Notes: generated by a model from the letters alone, not told the origin. DNA of 7,082 bases from Nocardioidaceae bacterium (GCA_025966335.1 JAICRS010000157.1:1-7082), one strand, 5' to 3'; shown: positions 1 to 6,163, numbered from the stretch's first letter. Numbers and translations: made by a program.

Positions 1-1535
1 ATCCGCGGGTCGCGACCGCTCTTGGCGGAGCCGCCGGCGGAGTCGCCCTCGACGATGAAGATCTCGCACTCGTCGGGGCTCGTCGACTGGCAGTCCGAGA
101 GCTTGCCCGGCAGGCCACCGCCGCCGAGCAGGCCCTTGCGGCTGCGGACCAGGTCCCGTGCCTTGCGGGCGGCGATGCGGGCGGACGCGGCGGCCTGGGC
201 CTTGCGGACGATGTCCTTGCCCTCGGCCGGGTTCTTCTCCAGCCACTCGCCGAACTGGTCGTTGACCACCCGCTGGACGAACCCCTTCGCCTCGGTGTTG
301 CCGAGCTTGGTCTTCGTCTGCCCCTCGAACTGCGGCTCGGCCATCTTGATCGAGATGATCGCGGTCAGGCCCTCGCGGACGTCGTCGCCGGAGACCCGGT
401 CCTCCTTCTTCTTGATCAGGCCCCACTCCTCGCCCCAGTTGTTGACCAGCAGGGTGAGCGCCGAGCGGAATCCCTCCTCGTGGGTGCCGCCCTCGTGGGT
501 GTTGATCGTGTTGGCGAAGGTGTGCACCGACTCGGTGAACGAGGTGTTCCACTGCATCGCGATCTCGAGGCTCATCCCCGAGGACGGCTGCTCGGCCTCG
601 AAGGAGATCACTGTCGGGTGGGCGTGCTCCTTGCGCCGGTTGAGGTGCTCGACGTAGTCGATCAGGCCGCGGTCGTAGCGGAACACCTGCTCGAGTGCGC
701 CGGCGCCATCCCCGCGGATGTCGTCAGGGGTGTCCTGGTCGACATTGTTGGGCACCGTCTCGTCGGCAACCGCCTCAGCGATCTCGCCCGCCTCGGGCCG
801 CTCGTCGCGGACGACGATCTCGAGGCCCTTGTTGAGGAACGCCATCTCCCGGACCCGGTGGGTGATCGTCTCCAGCGAGTAGGTGGTGGTCTCGAAGATC
901 TCCGGGCTGGCCCAGAACGTGATGGTGGTCCCGGTCTCGTCGGTCTCCTCGAGCTGTTCGAGCGGGCCGTCGGGTTCGCCGTACGTGAAGGTCTGCTTCC
1001 AGTGATAGCCGCGGTTGCGTACGTCGACCTGCAGCCTGGTGCTCAGTGCGTTCACGACGGAGACACCCACACCGTGCAGACCACCGGAGACCTTGTAGCC
1101 ACCGCCGCCGAACTTGCCGCCGGCGTGGAGCATGGTCAGCGCCATGGTGACCGCAGGGATGCCCTGGCCGGGGTGCACGTCGGTGGGGATGCCGCGGCCG
1201 TTGTCGGTGACCCGGACACCGCCGTCCTCGAGGAGGGTGACGACCACCTTGTCGGCGTGGCCGGCCAGCGACTCGTCCACGGAGTTGTCCACGACCTCCC
1301 ACACCAGGTGGTGCAGGCCACGCTCGCCGGTCGAGCCGATGTACATGCCGGGCCGCTTGCGGACGGCCTCCAGCCCTTCGAGGACCTGGATCGCGGAGGC
1401 GTCGTACTTGCCCTCCTCGACCGCGTGCCCCTCACCGATGGGGGCGAGGGCAGCAGCGGCTTCGGCTACTTCTTCGGGGGTGAGATCTGTGTCGGGGGTG
1501 CTGGAGGGCTGTGCGGAACTTTCCTCTGGAGCCAC
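1..1535 (-). CDS. gyrB: DNA gyrase subunit B, 5' part (3' end outside window)
   Basis: ATPase subunit of DNA gyrase, the type IIA topoisomerase that uses ATP to introduce negative supercoils ahead of replication forks and transcription. The visible 511 codons run off the left edge. A GTG start at 1533-1535 is chosen because an in-frame TAG lies three codons upstream and AGAGG sits 9 nt before it. Residues 1-40 are an acidic, Ala-rich extension. The GHKL ATPase domain follows: E80, VDN (82-84) and E88 match the E. coli E42/N46/E50 region, DNGRGIP is at 111-117, HAGGKF at 137-142 and GGLHGVGVSVVNAL at 151-164. The transducer QTK loop is near 406-408. TOPRIM begins near the end, with EGDSAGG at 496-502 (E496 is the expected metal ligand). 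An acidic insert at about 247-284, absent from E. coli, is common in actinobacterial GyrB. Identity is certain, and GyrB is favoured over ParE because of the recF-dciA neighbourhood. Confidence 0.97.
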   Translation of the reverse strand, partial: MAPEESSAQPSSTPDTDLTPEEVAEAAAALAPIGEGHAVEEGKYDASAIQVLEGLEAVRKRPGMYIGSTGERGLHHLVWEVVDNSVDESLAGHADKVVVTLLEDGGVRVTDNGRGIPTDVHPGQGIPAVTMALTMLHAGGKFGGGGYKVSGGLHGVGVSVVNALSTRLQVDVRNRGYHWKQTFTYGEPDGPLEQLEETDETGTTITFWASPEIFETTTYSLETITHRVREMAFLNKGLEIVVRDERPEAGEIAEAVADETVPNNVDQDTPDDIRGDGAGALEQVFRYDRGLIDYVEHLNRRKEHAHPTVISFEAEQPSSGMSLEIAMQWNTSFTESVHTFANTINTHEGGTHEEGFRSALTLLVNNWGEEWGLIKKKEDRVSGDDVREGLTAIISIKMAEPQFEGQTKTKLGNTEAKGFVQRVVNDQFGEWLEKNPAEGKDIVRKAQAAASARIAARKARDLVRSRKGLLGGGGLPGKLSDCQSTSPDECEIFIVEGDSAGGSAKSGRDPR

Positions 1536-1543
1536 GAGGCACT

Positions 1544-1549
1544 ACCTCT
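1544..1549 (-). promoter_or_regulatory. gyrB ribosome binding site
   Basis: The minus strand reads AGAGGT here. The core AGAGG is followed by 9 nt and then the GTG start of gyrB. It supports the chosen start and lies 12 nt downstream of the leader hairpin at 1562-1605, close enough for that structure to influence ribosome access. Confidence 0.7.
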
Positions 1550-1561
1550 TCGATCCTCTAA

Positions 1562-1605
1562 AGCTGCGCGGCTTCCGGGCCACCCATCGCGGCCCGCGCA
1601 CAGCT
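1562..1605 (-). promoter_or_regulatory. strong hairpin in the gyrB 5' leader
   Basis: On the minus-strand transcript the outer arm AGCUGUGCG (1605-1597) pairs with CGCGCAGCU (1570-1562) over 9 bp including one G-U. The inner arm CGGGCC (1596-1591) pairs with GGCCCG (1581-1576) over 6 bp, closing a 9-nt loop. A 5-nt bulge (1571-1575) lies on one side only. The structure ends 26 nt before the gyrB start codon and is followed by UUUAG, too weak a U-tract for a textbook terminator. It could be a leader element affecting gyrB expression, an attenuator, or a U-poor terminator for upstream transcription. The pairing is seen directly. The function is inference. Confidence 0.5.
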
Positions 1606-1689
1606 GATGACATAACGAAGGTCGGTCCCTTACCTCGGCCCCGGAAAGGCTTCTCTGCAGGTCCATGACTGGGGAACGACCCAACGTCC

Positions 1690-1695
1690 AGTGTA
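1690..1695 (-). promoter_or_regulatory. candidate gyrB promoter -10 element
   Basis: The minus strand carries TACACT, which fits the actinobacterial sigma-70-type -10 pattern TANNNT and matches TATAAT at four of six positions. It follows a small T-rich run (CTTTTA). No convincing -35 is seen at 16-18 bp. Transcription starting about 7 nt downstream would give a gyrB leader of roughly 150 nt containing the hairpin at 1562-1605. Confidence 0.35.
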
Positions 1696-1827
1696 CCCCG
1701 TAAAAGGCCGAATCCGGGGTCTCCATCCACAGGAGTCGGGGCTGAGTCACCGCTCGAGGGGCGATTCCCGGCCTCACAGGGCATCGGCGAGCGCCTCGTA
1801 GGGGTGCCGACGACTCCCCATACCTGC

Positions 1828-1858
1828 GAGGGGCCGTCAGATCGGCTCTGGCGGCCTC
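1828..1858 (-). terminator. possible U-less terminator after dciA
   Basis: This imperfect inverted repeat starts 21 nt after the dciA stop codon. On the transcript GAGGCCGCCAGA (1858-1847) faces UCUGACGGCCCCUC (1841-1828) across a 5-nt loop, with one mismatch and a 2-nt bulge. No U-tract follows. Hairpins lacking U-tracts are often proposed as terminators in actinobacteria, and the position at the end of the dnaN-dciA gene run is right. Function is unproven. Confidence 0.35.
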
Positions 1859-1879
1859 TGTGGATCGCGGTCCGCCCGC

Positions 1880-2449
1880 TCAGCCGTAGGTGTCGCGCGG
1901 GCCCCGGCCGTCGCGGACCGAGCGCAGTCCCTTGCGCCAGGTCGGGCCGGACGGTCCCTTGACATCGATCAGCGTCACCGTGCCGTCACCGAGCTCCTCG
2001 TTGAGGCGGCGCAGCGCGGTCGGCGCGAGCAGCCGCATCTGGGTCGCCCACGCGGTCGAGTCGGTGCGGACGGTCAGCTTGCCCTCGGCGAACGACTCGG
2101 GGTGGCAGTGCTGGGCGACCTCGGGCCCGACCAGGTGCTCCCAGCGGGAGAACACTCCGTGCACCCGGACGTCGGTGCCCCAGCCCTGGTGCGCGATCAG
2201 CCGGCCGATCGTGGAGTCCAGCAGCTGCGGGTCACGGTCGTCGGCGTGCGCCCCGGACGCCTTCGGGTCGGTCCGGCGGGGCCGCTGACCAGGACGCGCG
2301 GACTTCCGGGCCGGCCGCTTGCCGCCCGCCAGCGAGCGGGCGATGCTGCGGGCCAGGTCCAGGCCGGTGTCGTCGTGGGCGTCAGCGGGCTCGGCGGGCC
2401 GGACCGGGTCGACCTGGTCGACCGGGTCCGGGCGCTCGTCGTCAGACAC
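1880..2449 (-). CDS. dciA: DUF721 / DciA-family protein, putative replicative helicase loader
   Basis: This is a 189-residue member of the DUF721 family, which includes DciA, the ancestral bacterial helicase operator that promotes DnaB loading. The Mycobacterium tuberculosis homologue is Rv0004, encoded between recF and gyrB as here. Residues 1-30 are acidic, 40-65 are a basic, disordered-looking linker (GKRPARKSARPGQRPRR), and the DUF721 fold covers about 74-165. That fold contains W103 in the segment FSRWEHLVGPEV and W134 in DSTAWATQMRLL, both typical of the family. The tail GRGPRDTYG is a recurring actinobacterial ending. The GTG start overlaps the recF stop by 8 bp and follows GGAGGTGA by a short spacer. 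Domain identity is confident. The loader role is inferred from homologues. Confidence 0.85.
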   Translation of the reverse strand: MSDDERPDPVDQVDPVRPAEPADAHDDTGLDLARSIARSLAGGKRPARKSARPGQRPRRTDPKASGAHADDRDPQLLDSTIGRLIAHQGWGTDVRVHGVFSRWEHLVGPEVAQHCHPESFAEGKLTVRTDSTAWATQMRLLAPTALRRLNEELGDGTVTLIDVKGPSGPTWRKGLRSVRDGRGPRDTYG

Positions 2450-3587
2450 GGGTCACCTCCCCATCGGCGACATCGAAGCGGACGCCCGCCAACGCGGCGG
2501 GCACGTCGGCGGGGACCGCGGCGGTCACCAGCACCTGCTCGGCGTCGGCGACCATCTCCGCAAGCCGCCGGCGACGTTCGGTGTCGAGCTCGGCGAACAC
2601 GTCGTCGAGGATCAGGATCGGGTCGTCCCCACCGGCGCGCAGCAGGTCGTAGGAGGCCAGGCGCAGCGCGAGCGCGAACGACCAGGACTCGCCGTGGCTG
2701 GCGTACCCCTTCACGGGCAGCGGCCCCAGCATCAGCGTGAGCTCGTCGCGGTGCGGCCCCACCAGGCTGATCCCGCGGTCCAGCTCGTCACCGCGGCGCC
2801 GGTCCACCTCGGCCAGGATCGACTCGGCCAGCGCAGACCGGTCCGGGGCCGCGCCCTCCTGGACCGGCAGCTCGAAGGACGACCTGTAGGCCATCGTCGC
2901 GTCGGAGCGGGTGGCACCACGAGCGACCGCCTCGTAGGCCTTGCCGACCAGCGGCCTGAGCTCCTCGACCAGCGTCAGCCGTGCGGCGAGCAGCTCGGCA
3001 CCGGTCCGGGCCAGGTGCGAGTTCCACACGCCGAGGGTCGAGAGCGCCGCCTCGGAGCTCGTGGATCCGCGCCGGGCCGCGCCGGCCGTCTTGAGCAGTG
3101 AGTTCCGCTGCCGCAGCACCCGGTCGTAGTCGGCGCGGACGCCGGCCAGGCGCGGGGTCCGCAGGATCAGCAGGTCGTCGAGGAACCGGCGCCGGTCCGA
3201 CGGGTCACCCTTGACCAGCGTCAGGTCCTCCGGGGAGAACAGCACCGTGCGCACCATGCCGATCATCTCCCGCGACCGGGGCAGCGGCGACTTGTTGATC
3301 CGGGCGCGGTTGGACCGGCCGGGGTTGATCTCCACCTCGAGCAGCGCCTGCCGCTCGTCGCGGACCACGGCGGTACGCACCACGGCCTGGTCGGTGCCGT
3401 GCCGGACCAGCGGGGCGTCGCTCGCCACCCGGTGGGAGGCGAGCCGGGCGATGTAGTCGATCGCCTCGACGATGTTGGTCTTGCCCTGGCCGTTGCGTCC
3501 GATGAAGGCCGTCACGCCCGGGTCGAGCGCGACCTCCACGTCGACGTACGACCTGAAGTTGTGCAGGGACAGATGTGCGACGTGCAA
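2442..3587 (-). CDS. recF: DNA replication and repair protein RecF
   Basis: RecF is an ABC-type ATPase that binds DNA at gaps and stalled forks and, with RecO and RecR, loads RecA onto SSB-coated single strands. The 381-residue product has the usual length. Residues 1-14 (HVAHLSLHNFRSY after the initiator) are the typical N-terminus, Walker A GRNGQGKT is at 30-37, the ABC signature region ASHGESWSFALALRLA at 296-311, and Walker B ILILDDVFAELD at 324-335 with D328/D329. The TTG start at 3585-3587 is chosen because it places the family N-terminus exactly. The frame stays open upstream only because it overlaps gnd. No clear Shine-Dalgarno is present and the gnd stop is 14 bp away, so translation probably depends on ribosomes finishing gnd. 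Its last 8 bp overlap dciA. Confidence 0.96.
   Translation of the reverse strand: MHVAHLSLHNFRSYVDVEVALDPGVTAFIGRNGQGKTNIVEAIDYIARLASHRVASDAPLVRHGTDQAVVRTAVVRDERQALLEVEINPGRSNRARINKSPLPRSREMIGMVRTVLFSPEDLTLVKGDPSDRRRFLDDLLILRTPRLAGVRADYDRVLRQRNSLLKTAGAARRGSTSSEAALSTLGVWNSHLARTGAELLAARLTLVEELRPLVGKAYEAVARGATRSDATMAYRSSFELPVQEGAAPDRSALAESILAEVDRRRGDELDRGISLVGPHRDELTLMLGPLPVKGYASHGESWSFALALRLASYDLLRAGGDDPILILDDVFAELDTERRRRLAEMVADAEQVLVTAAVPADVPAALAGVRFDVADGEVTRV
2453..2460 (-). promoter_or_regulatory. dciA ribosome binding site inside the recF 3' end
   Basis: The minus strand reads GGAGGTGA, a near-complete complement of the 16S rRNA 3' end. Its GGAGG core is 6 nt before the GTG start of dciA. 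It lies within the last codons of recF and is the best Shine-Dalgarno in the window. It fixes the start and implies that dciA is translated independently as well as by coupling to recF. Confidence 0.85.
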
Positions 3588-3601
3588 CGGATGTCTACGA
3601 C

Positions 3602-4600
3602 CTAGCTCTCGCCGGCGGTGGAGTCGGCCCCGGCGGACTCGGCCGCACCGGTCTGCTCGGGACTGCCCGACCTGGTGTCGGAGGTGGTCGGCGGGGTGCC
3701 CGTCTCGTCGGCGCTGGTCGCCGGGGCGTCGGTGTGCATCGCGTGACCGCCGAACTGGTTGCGCATCGCGGCGACCGCCTTCATCGCCGGGCTGTCGTCC
3801 TGGCGCGAGGCGAACCGGGCGAACAGGGACGCCGCGATCGCGTTCATCGGTACGGCGTGCTCGATGGCGGCCTCGACGGTCCAACGACCCTCACCCGAGT
3901 CCTCGGCGTAGCCGCGGATGCTCTTCAGCCCCGTGTCCTCGTCCAGCGCCGCGACCAGCAGGTCGAGCAGCCAGGACCGGATCACGGTGCCCTCGCGCCA
4001 GGACCGGAACACCTCGGTGACGTTCTCGACCATGTCCACCTTCTCGAGGAGCTCGAACCCCTCGGCGTAGGCGTGCATCAGCGCGTACTCGACGCCGTTG
4101 TGGACCATCTTCGAGAAGTGGCCGGAACCGGTCTTGCCGGCGTGCACCCAGCCGAACTCACCGGGCGGCTTGAGGGCGTCGAAGATCGGCTGGACCTTCT
4201 CCACGTCCTTCGGGTCACCGCCGGCCATCAGCGCGTAGCCGTTCTCCAGGCCCCAGACGCCACCGGAGACGCCGCAGTCGATGAAGCCGATGCTCTTCTC
4301 GCCGAGGATCTCCGCGTGCACCAGGTCGTCGGTCCAGCGCGAGTTGCCGCCGTCGATCACGACATCGCCCTCGTCGAGCAGCTCCTTGAGGGTGCGGATC
4401 GTCTCCCGGGTCGGGTCACCGGCAGGCACCATCACCCAGACCGCCCTGGGCGAGGACAGCTGCTTGACCATCTCCTCGAGACTGTCCACGTCCCGGACGT
4501 CGGGGTTCATGTCGAAGCCCACGACCGTGTGGTCGGCGCGGCGCAACCGCTCGCGCATGTTGCCGCCCATCTTGCCGAGTCCGATGAGTCCGAGTTCCAT
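3602..4600 (-). CDS. gnd: 6-phosphogluconate dehydrogenase, decarboxylating (short, probably NAD+-dependent type)
   Basis: This cytoplasmic pentose-phosphate enzyme oxidatively decarboxylates 6-phosphogluconate to ribulose 5-phosphate. The 332-residue protein belongs to the short Gnd/YqeC-type family rather than the roughly 470-residue classical form. The Rossmann motif GLIGLGKMGGNM is at 4-15. D30 at the end of the second strand (VVGFDMNPD) suggests NAD+ rather than NADP+. Substrate and catalytic motifs are DGGNSRWTDD at 83-92, GVSGGVWGLENGYALMAGGD at 110-129, and GHFSKMVHNGVEY at 160-172 with K164, H167, N168 and E171. The fold ends near NQFGGHAM (281-288). The remaining 44 residues are a Ser/Thr/Ala/Glu-rich, acidic, apparently disordered tail. 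The ATG start has GAGGA 6 nt upstream. A weak TAGCCT at 4631-4636 could be a -10 in the 66-bp gap to dnaN. Its place among replication genes is conserved in many actinobacteria. Confidence 0.94.
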   Translation of the reverse strand: MELGLIGLGKMGGNMRERLRRADHTVVGFDMNPDVRDVDSLEEMVKQLSSPRAVWVMVPAGDPTRETIRTLKELLDEGDVVIDGGNSRWTDDLVHAEILGEKSIGFIDCGVSGGVWGLENGYALMAGGDPKDVEKVQPIFDALKPPGEFGWVHAGKTGSGHFSKMVHNGVEYALMHAYAEGFELLEKVDMVENVTEVFRSWREGTVIRSWLLDLLVAALDEDTGLKSIRGYAEDSGEGRWTVEAAIEHAVPMNAIAASLFARFASRQDDSPAMKAVAAMRNQFGGHAMHTDAPATSADETGTPPTTSDTRSGSPEQTGAAESAGADSTAGES

Positions 4601-4606
4601 GTTCCG

Positions 4607-4611
4607 TCCTC
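4607..4611 (-). promoter_or_regulatory. gnd ribosome binding site
   Basis: The minus strand reads GAGGA, 6 nt before the ATG of gnd, within a purine-rich run (GGGGAGAGGACGG). It supports the start that gives the canonical Rossmann N-terminus. Confidence 0.7.
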
Positions 4612-4666
4612 TCCCCGAGTCTTCCGAGTCAGGCTAACCGTTGCGGACCTCGGCCGTACCCGGCGA

Positions 4667-5818
4667 CTACGACAGCAAGCGTCGCGGCATCAGCAGGTAG
4701 CGGAAGTCCAGGTTCGCCTCGTCCTCGAGCGTCGCCGCGCCCGCCATCACCGCCGGCTTGGACGCCTGGGTGAACGCGAGCTCGACCACCGGGGACTCGA
4801 TCGCGGTCAGCCCGTCGAGCAGGAACTGCGGGTTGAAGCCTGTGGTGATGTCCTCGCCGTTGACGACGGCCTCGATCGACTCCGACGCCTGGGCCTCGTC
4901 ACCGGAGCCGGCGTCGAGGGTGAGCACGCCGTCGCTGAACGCCATCTGCACGGCGGTGTTGCGCTCGGCGACCAGCGACACCCGCTTGACCGACTCGATC
5001 AGCGAGCCCCGGTCGACCCGGGCGATGGTCAGGTGGTCGTTCGGGAACAGCGATCGGACCTTCGGGAACTCGCCGTCGAGGAGCCGGGTGGTGGTACGAC
5101 GTACGCCGCCGCCCGCCGCGCCCTCGAAACCGATGATTCCCTCACCCGCACCGGACGTGGCCAGCGCGATCGTGATCTGGCTGCCGGAGGTGAGCGACTT
5201 CGCGGTGTCGGCGAGCACCTTCGCCGGGACCAGGGCAGCGACCGAGGCGTCGGTGGAGCCGGGCTCCCAGGTCAGCTCGCGGTGGCTGAGCCGGAACCGG
5301 TCGGTGGCGAGCAGGGAGACCTTGTCGCCCTCGATCTCGATCCGGACACCGGTGAGCACCGGCAGCATGTCGTCGCGGCCGGCGGCAGTGACCGCCTGGG
5401 CCACCGCTCCGGCGAACAGCTCGCTGTTCACGGTGCCCGTCGCGGCCGGCATGTCCGGGAGCGCGGGATACTCGTCCACCGGCATGGTCTGAAGGCTGAA
5501 CCGGGCGGAGCCGCAGGTCAGCGAGACCTTCGCACCGTCGATGACCATCTCGACCGGCTTGTTCGGCAGGCTCCGGCATATGTCGGCCAGCAGCCGGCCA
5601 GAGACCAGCGCCCGTCCCTCGTCGGAGACGTCGGCCGGGATGGTGGCGCGGGCGGAGGTCTCGTAGTCGAACGTGGAGAGGACCAGGCCGCCGGCCTCGT
5701 CCGGCGAGGTCTCGATCAGGAGGCCGGCCAGCACCGGGACGCTGGGCCGGACCGGGAGGCTGCGCGCCGCCCAGGCGACTGCATCGGCTAGGACGTCGCG
5801 CTCGACGCGGAACTTCAC
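4667..5818 (-). CDS. dnaN: DNA polymerase III subunit beta (sliding clamp)
   Basis: DnaN is the ring-shaped homodimer that tethers DNA polymerase III to DNA and recruits other replication and repair proteins. The 383-residue product has the family length and three clamp domains (about 1-120, 127-247 and 250-383). Recognisable features are the N-terminus KFRVERDVLADAVAWAARSL, MPVDEYPALP in domain 1, ATDRFRLSHREL in domain 2, LLDGEFPKVRSLFP, the segment NPQFLLDGL, and the C-terminus YLLMPRRLLS, which forms part of the partner-binding pocket. The GTG start at 5816-5818 is preceded by GGAGG with 9-nt spacing. The frame is open for 75 more codons upstream, but that stretch lies in the origin region and does not resemble a clamp. 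A nearby ATG at 5832-5834 is out of frame. Confidence 0.97.
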   Translation of the reverse strand: MKFRVERDVLADAVAWAARSLPVRPSVPVLAGLLIETSPDEAGGLVLSTFDYETSARATIPADVSDEGRALVSGRLLADICRSLPNKPVEMVIDGAKVSLTCGSARFSLQTMPVDEYPALPDMPAATGTVNSELFAGAVAQAVTAAGRDDMLPVLTGVRIEIEGDKVSLLATDRFRLSHRELTWEPGSTDASVAALVPAKVLADTAKSLTSGSQITIALATSGAGEGIIGFEGAAGGGVRRTTTRLLDGEFPKVRSLFPNDHLTIARVDRGSLIESVKRVSLVAERNTAVQMAFSDGVLTLDAGSGDEAQASESIEAVVNGEDITTGFNPQFLLDGLTAIESPVVELAFTQASKPAVMAGAATLEDEANLDFRYLLMPRRLLS

Positions 5819-5827
5819 GGGTGTTCG

Positions 5828-5832
5828 CCTCC
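5828..5832 (-). promoter_or_regulatory. dnaN ribosome binding site
   Basis: The minus strand reads GGAGG, 9 nt before the GTG that begins KFRVERD. This decides the dnaN start in favour of 5818 over longer in-frame options reaching up to about 6043. Confidence 0.8.
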
Positions 5833-5945
5833 ATGGATGATCAGACCTGCGGGGGGAAATCCTGCCATGCGGCGTGACCGGGGCGCCGAGGCAGGTCGGA
5901 ATCGGACCCGGTCCGTCGCCCGACGACAGATCACCCGAGAAGGCG

Positions 5946-5954
5946 TTGTCCCCA
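5946..5954 (+). promoter_or_regulatory. near-consensus DnaA box
   Basis: TTGTCCCCA differs from TTGTCCACA at one position, though within the conserved core. It lies on the dnaN side of the AT-rich patch, so that patch is flanked by boxes on both sides. Confidence 0.45.
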
Positions 5955-6021
5955 GGAAGGGCACCGGGGAGAAGTTCACCGGGGATGGAGAGATAGGTAG
6001 ACCCATAGTCTTCGTAGCAAC

Positions 6022-6039
6022 CGTGGATACTGTGGACAA
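6022..6039 (-). promoter_or_regulatory. two abutting DnaA boxes, head to tail
   Basis: The minus strand reads TTGTCCACA (6039-6031), an exact box, followed with no gap by GTATCCACG (6030-6022), a 7/9 match to TTATCCACA. Both face the same way and adjoin the AT-rich patch at 5991-6020, an arrangement expected to favour cooperative DnaA assembly toward a melting site. Confidence 0.7.
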
Positions 6040-6084
6040 GCATCGTTTCACCTGGTCAGACCGGGTTTCTGCGTCCCGAGCCCC

Positions 6085-6093
6085 TGTGGATTC
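6085..6093 (-). promoter_or_regulatory. weak DnaA box
   Basis: The minus strand reads GAATCCACA, 7/9 against TTATCCACA with an intact TCCACA core. It has the same orientation as the tandem pair, 54 bp away. Confidence 0.5.
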
Positions 6094-6128
6094 CTGGTGC
6101 ACGGGCTGGGCCACGCTGTGGAGCCGCG

Positions 6129-6143
6129 CGGTACGACGTACCG
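6129..6143. repeat. 15-bp perfect inverted repeat in oriC
   Basis: CGGTAC-GAC-GTACCG has two 6-bp arms around a 3-bp centre. It lies between the box at 6085-6093 and the exact box at 6155-6163. It may be a protein-binding site or a small cruciform. No known origin factor site is recognised in it. Confidence 0.5.
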
Positions 6144-6154
6144 GCGTCACCAGG

Positions 6155-6163
6155 TTGTCCACA
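6155..6163 (+). promoter_or_regulatory. DnaA box (TTGTCCACA)
   Basis: This is an exact match to TTGTCCACA, the form of the 9-mer DnaA box preferred in high-GC actinobacteria. It points opposite to the box at 6031-6039. Confidence 0.8.

Noticed and set aside
480..1607. Plus-strand open frame of 375 codons opposite gyrB
   Set aside because: It is a mirror frame of gyrB, whose GHKL and TOPRIM motifs are unmistakable on the minus strand, and it has no recognisable domain.
1466..1784. Small minus-strand open frames across the dciA-gyrB gap
   Set aside because: Two overlapping frames of 80-103 codons have no domain and no good ribosome binding site. One of them runs into gyrB out of frame. The gap is better explained by the promoter and leader structures.
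3588..3884. 99-codon upstream extension of recF into gnd
   Set aside because: It overlaps the gnd coding region in another frame, and the RecF family N-terminus begins exactly at the TTG at 3587.
3575..5791. Plus-strand open frame of 738 codons opposite gnd and dnaN
   Set aside because: It is antisense to two certain genes, is rich in Arg, Gly, His and Val as expected for mirror frames in GC-rich DNA, and resembles no known family. Its length follows from the GC-ending codon bias of the sense genes.
5142..5834. Minus-strand open frame of 230 codons starting at the ATG at 5832-5834
   Set aside because: It is out of frame with dnaN, Arg/Pro-rich and without family features. Its ATG is part of the sequence that forms the dnaN Shine-Dalgarno.
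5819..6043. 75-codon upstream extension of dnaN
   Set aside because: It runs through the origin and DnaA boxes, and clamp proteins begin with the KFRVERD-type segment at 5818, where a good ribosome binding site is found.
6045..6051. GTTTCAC, resembling half of a ParB parS site (GTTTCACGTGAAAC)
   Set aside because: The second half (CTGGTCA) does not match GTGAAAC, so this is a chance half-site.
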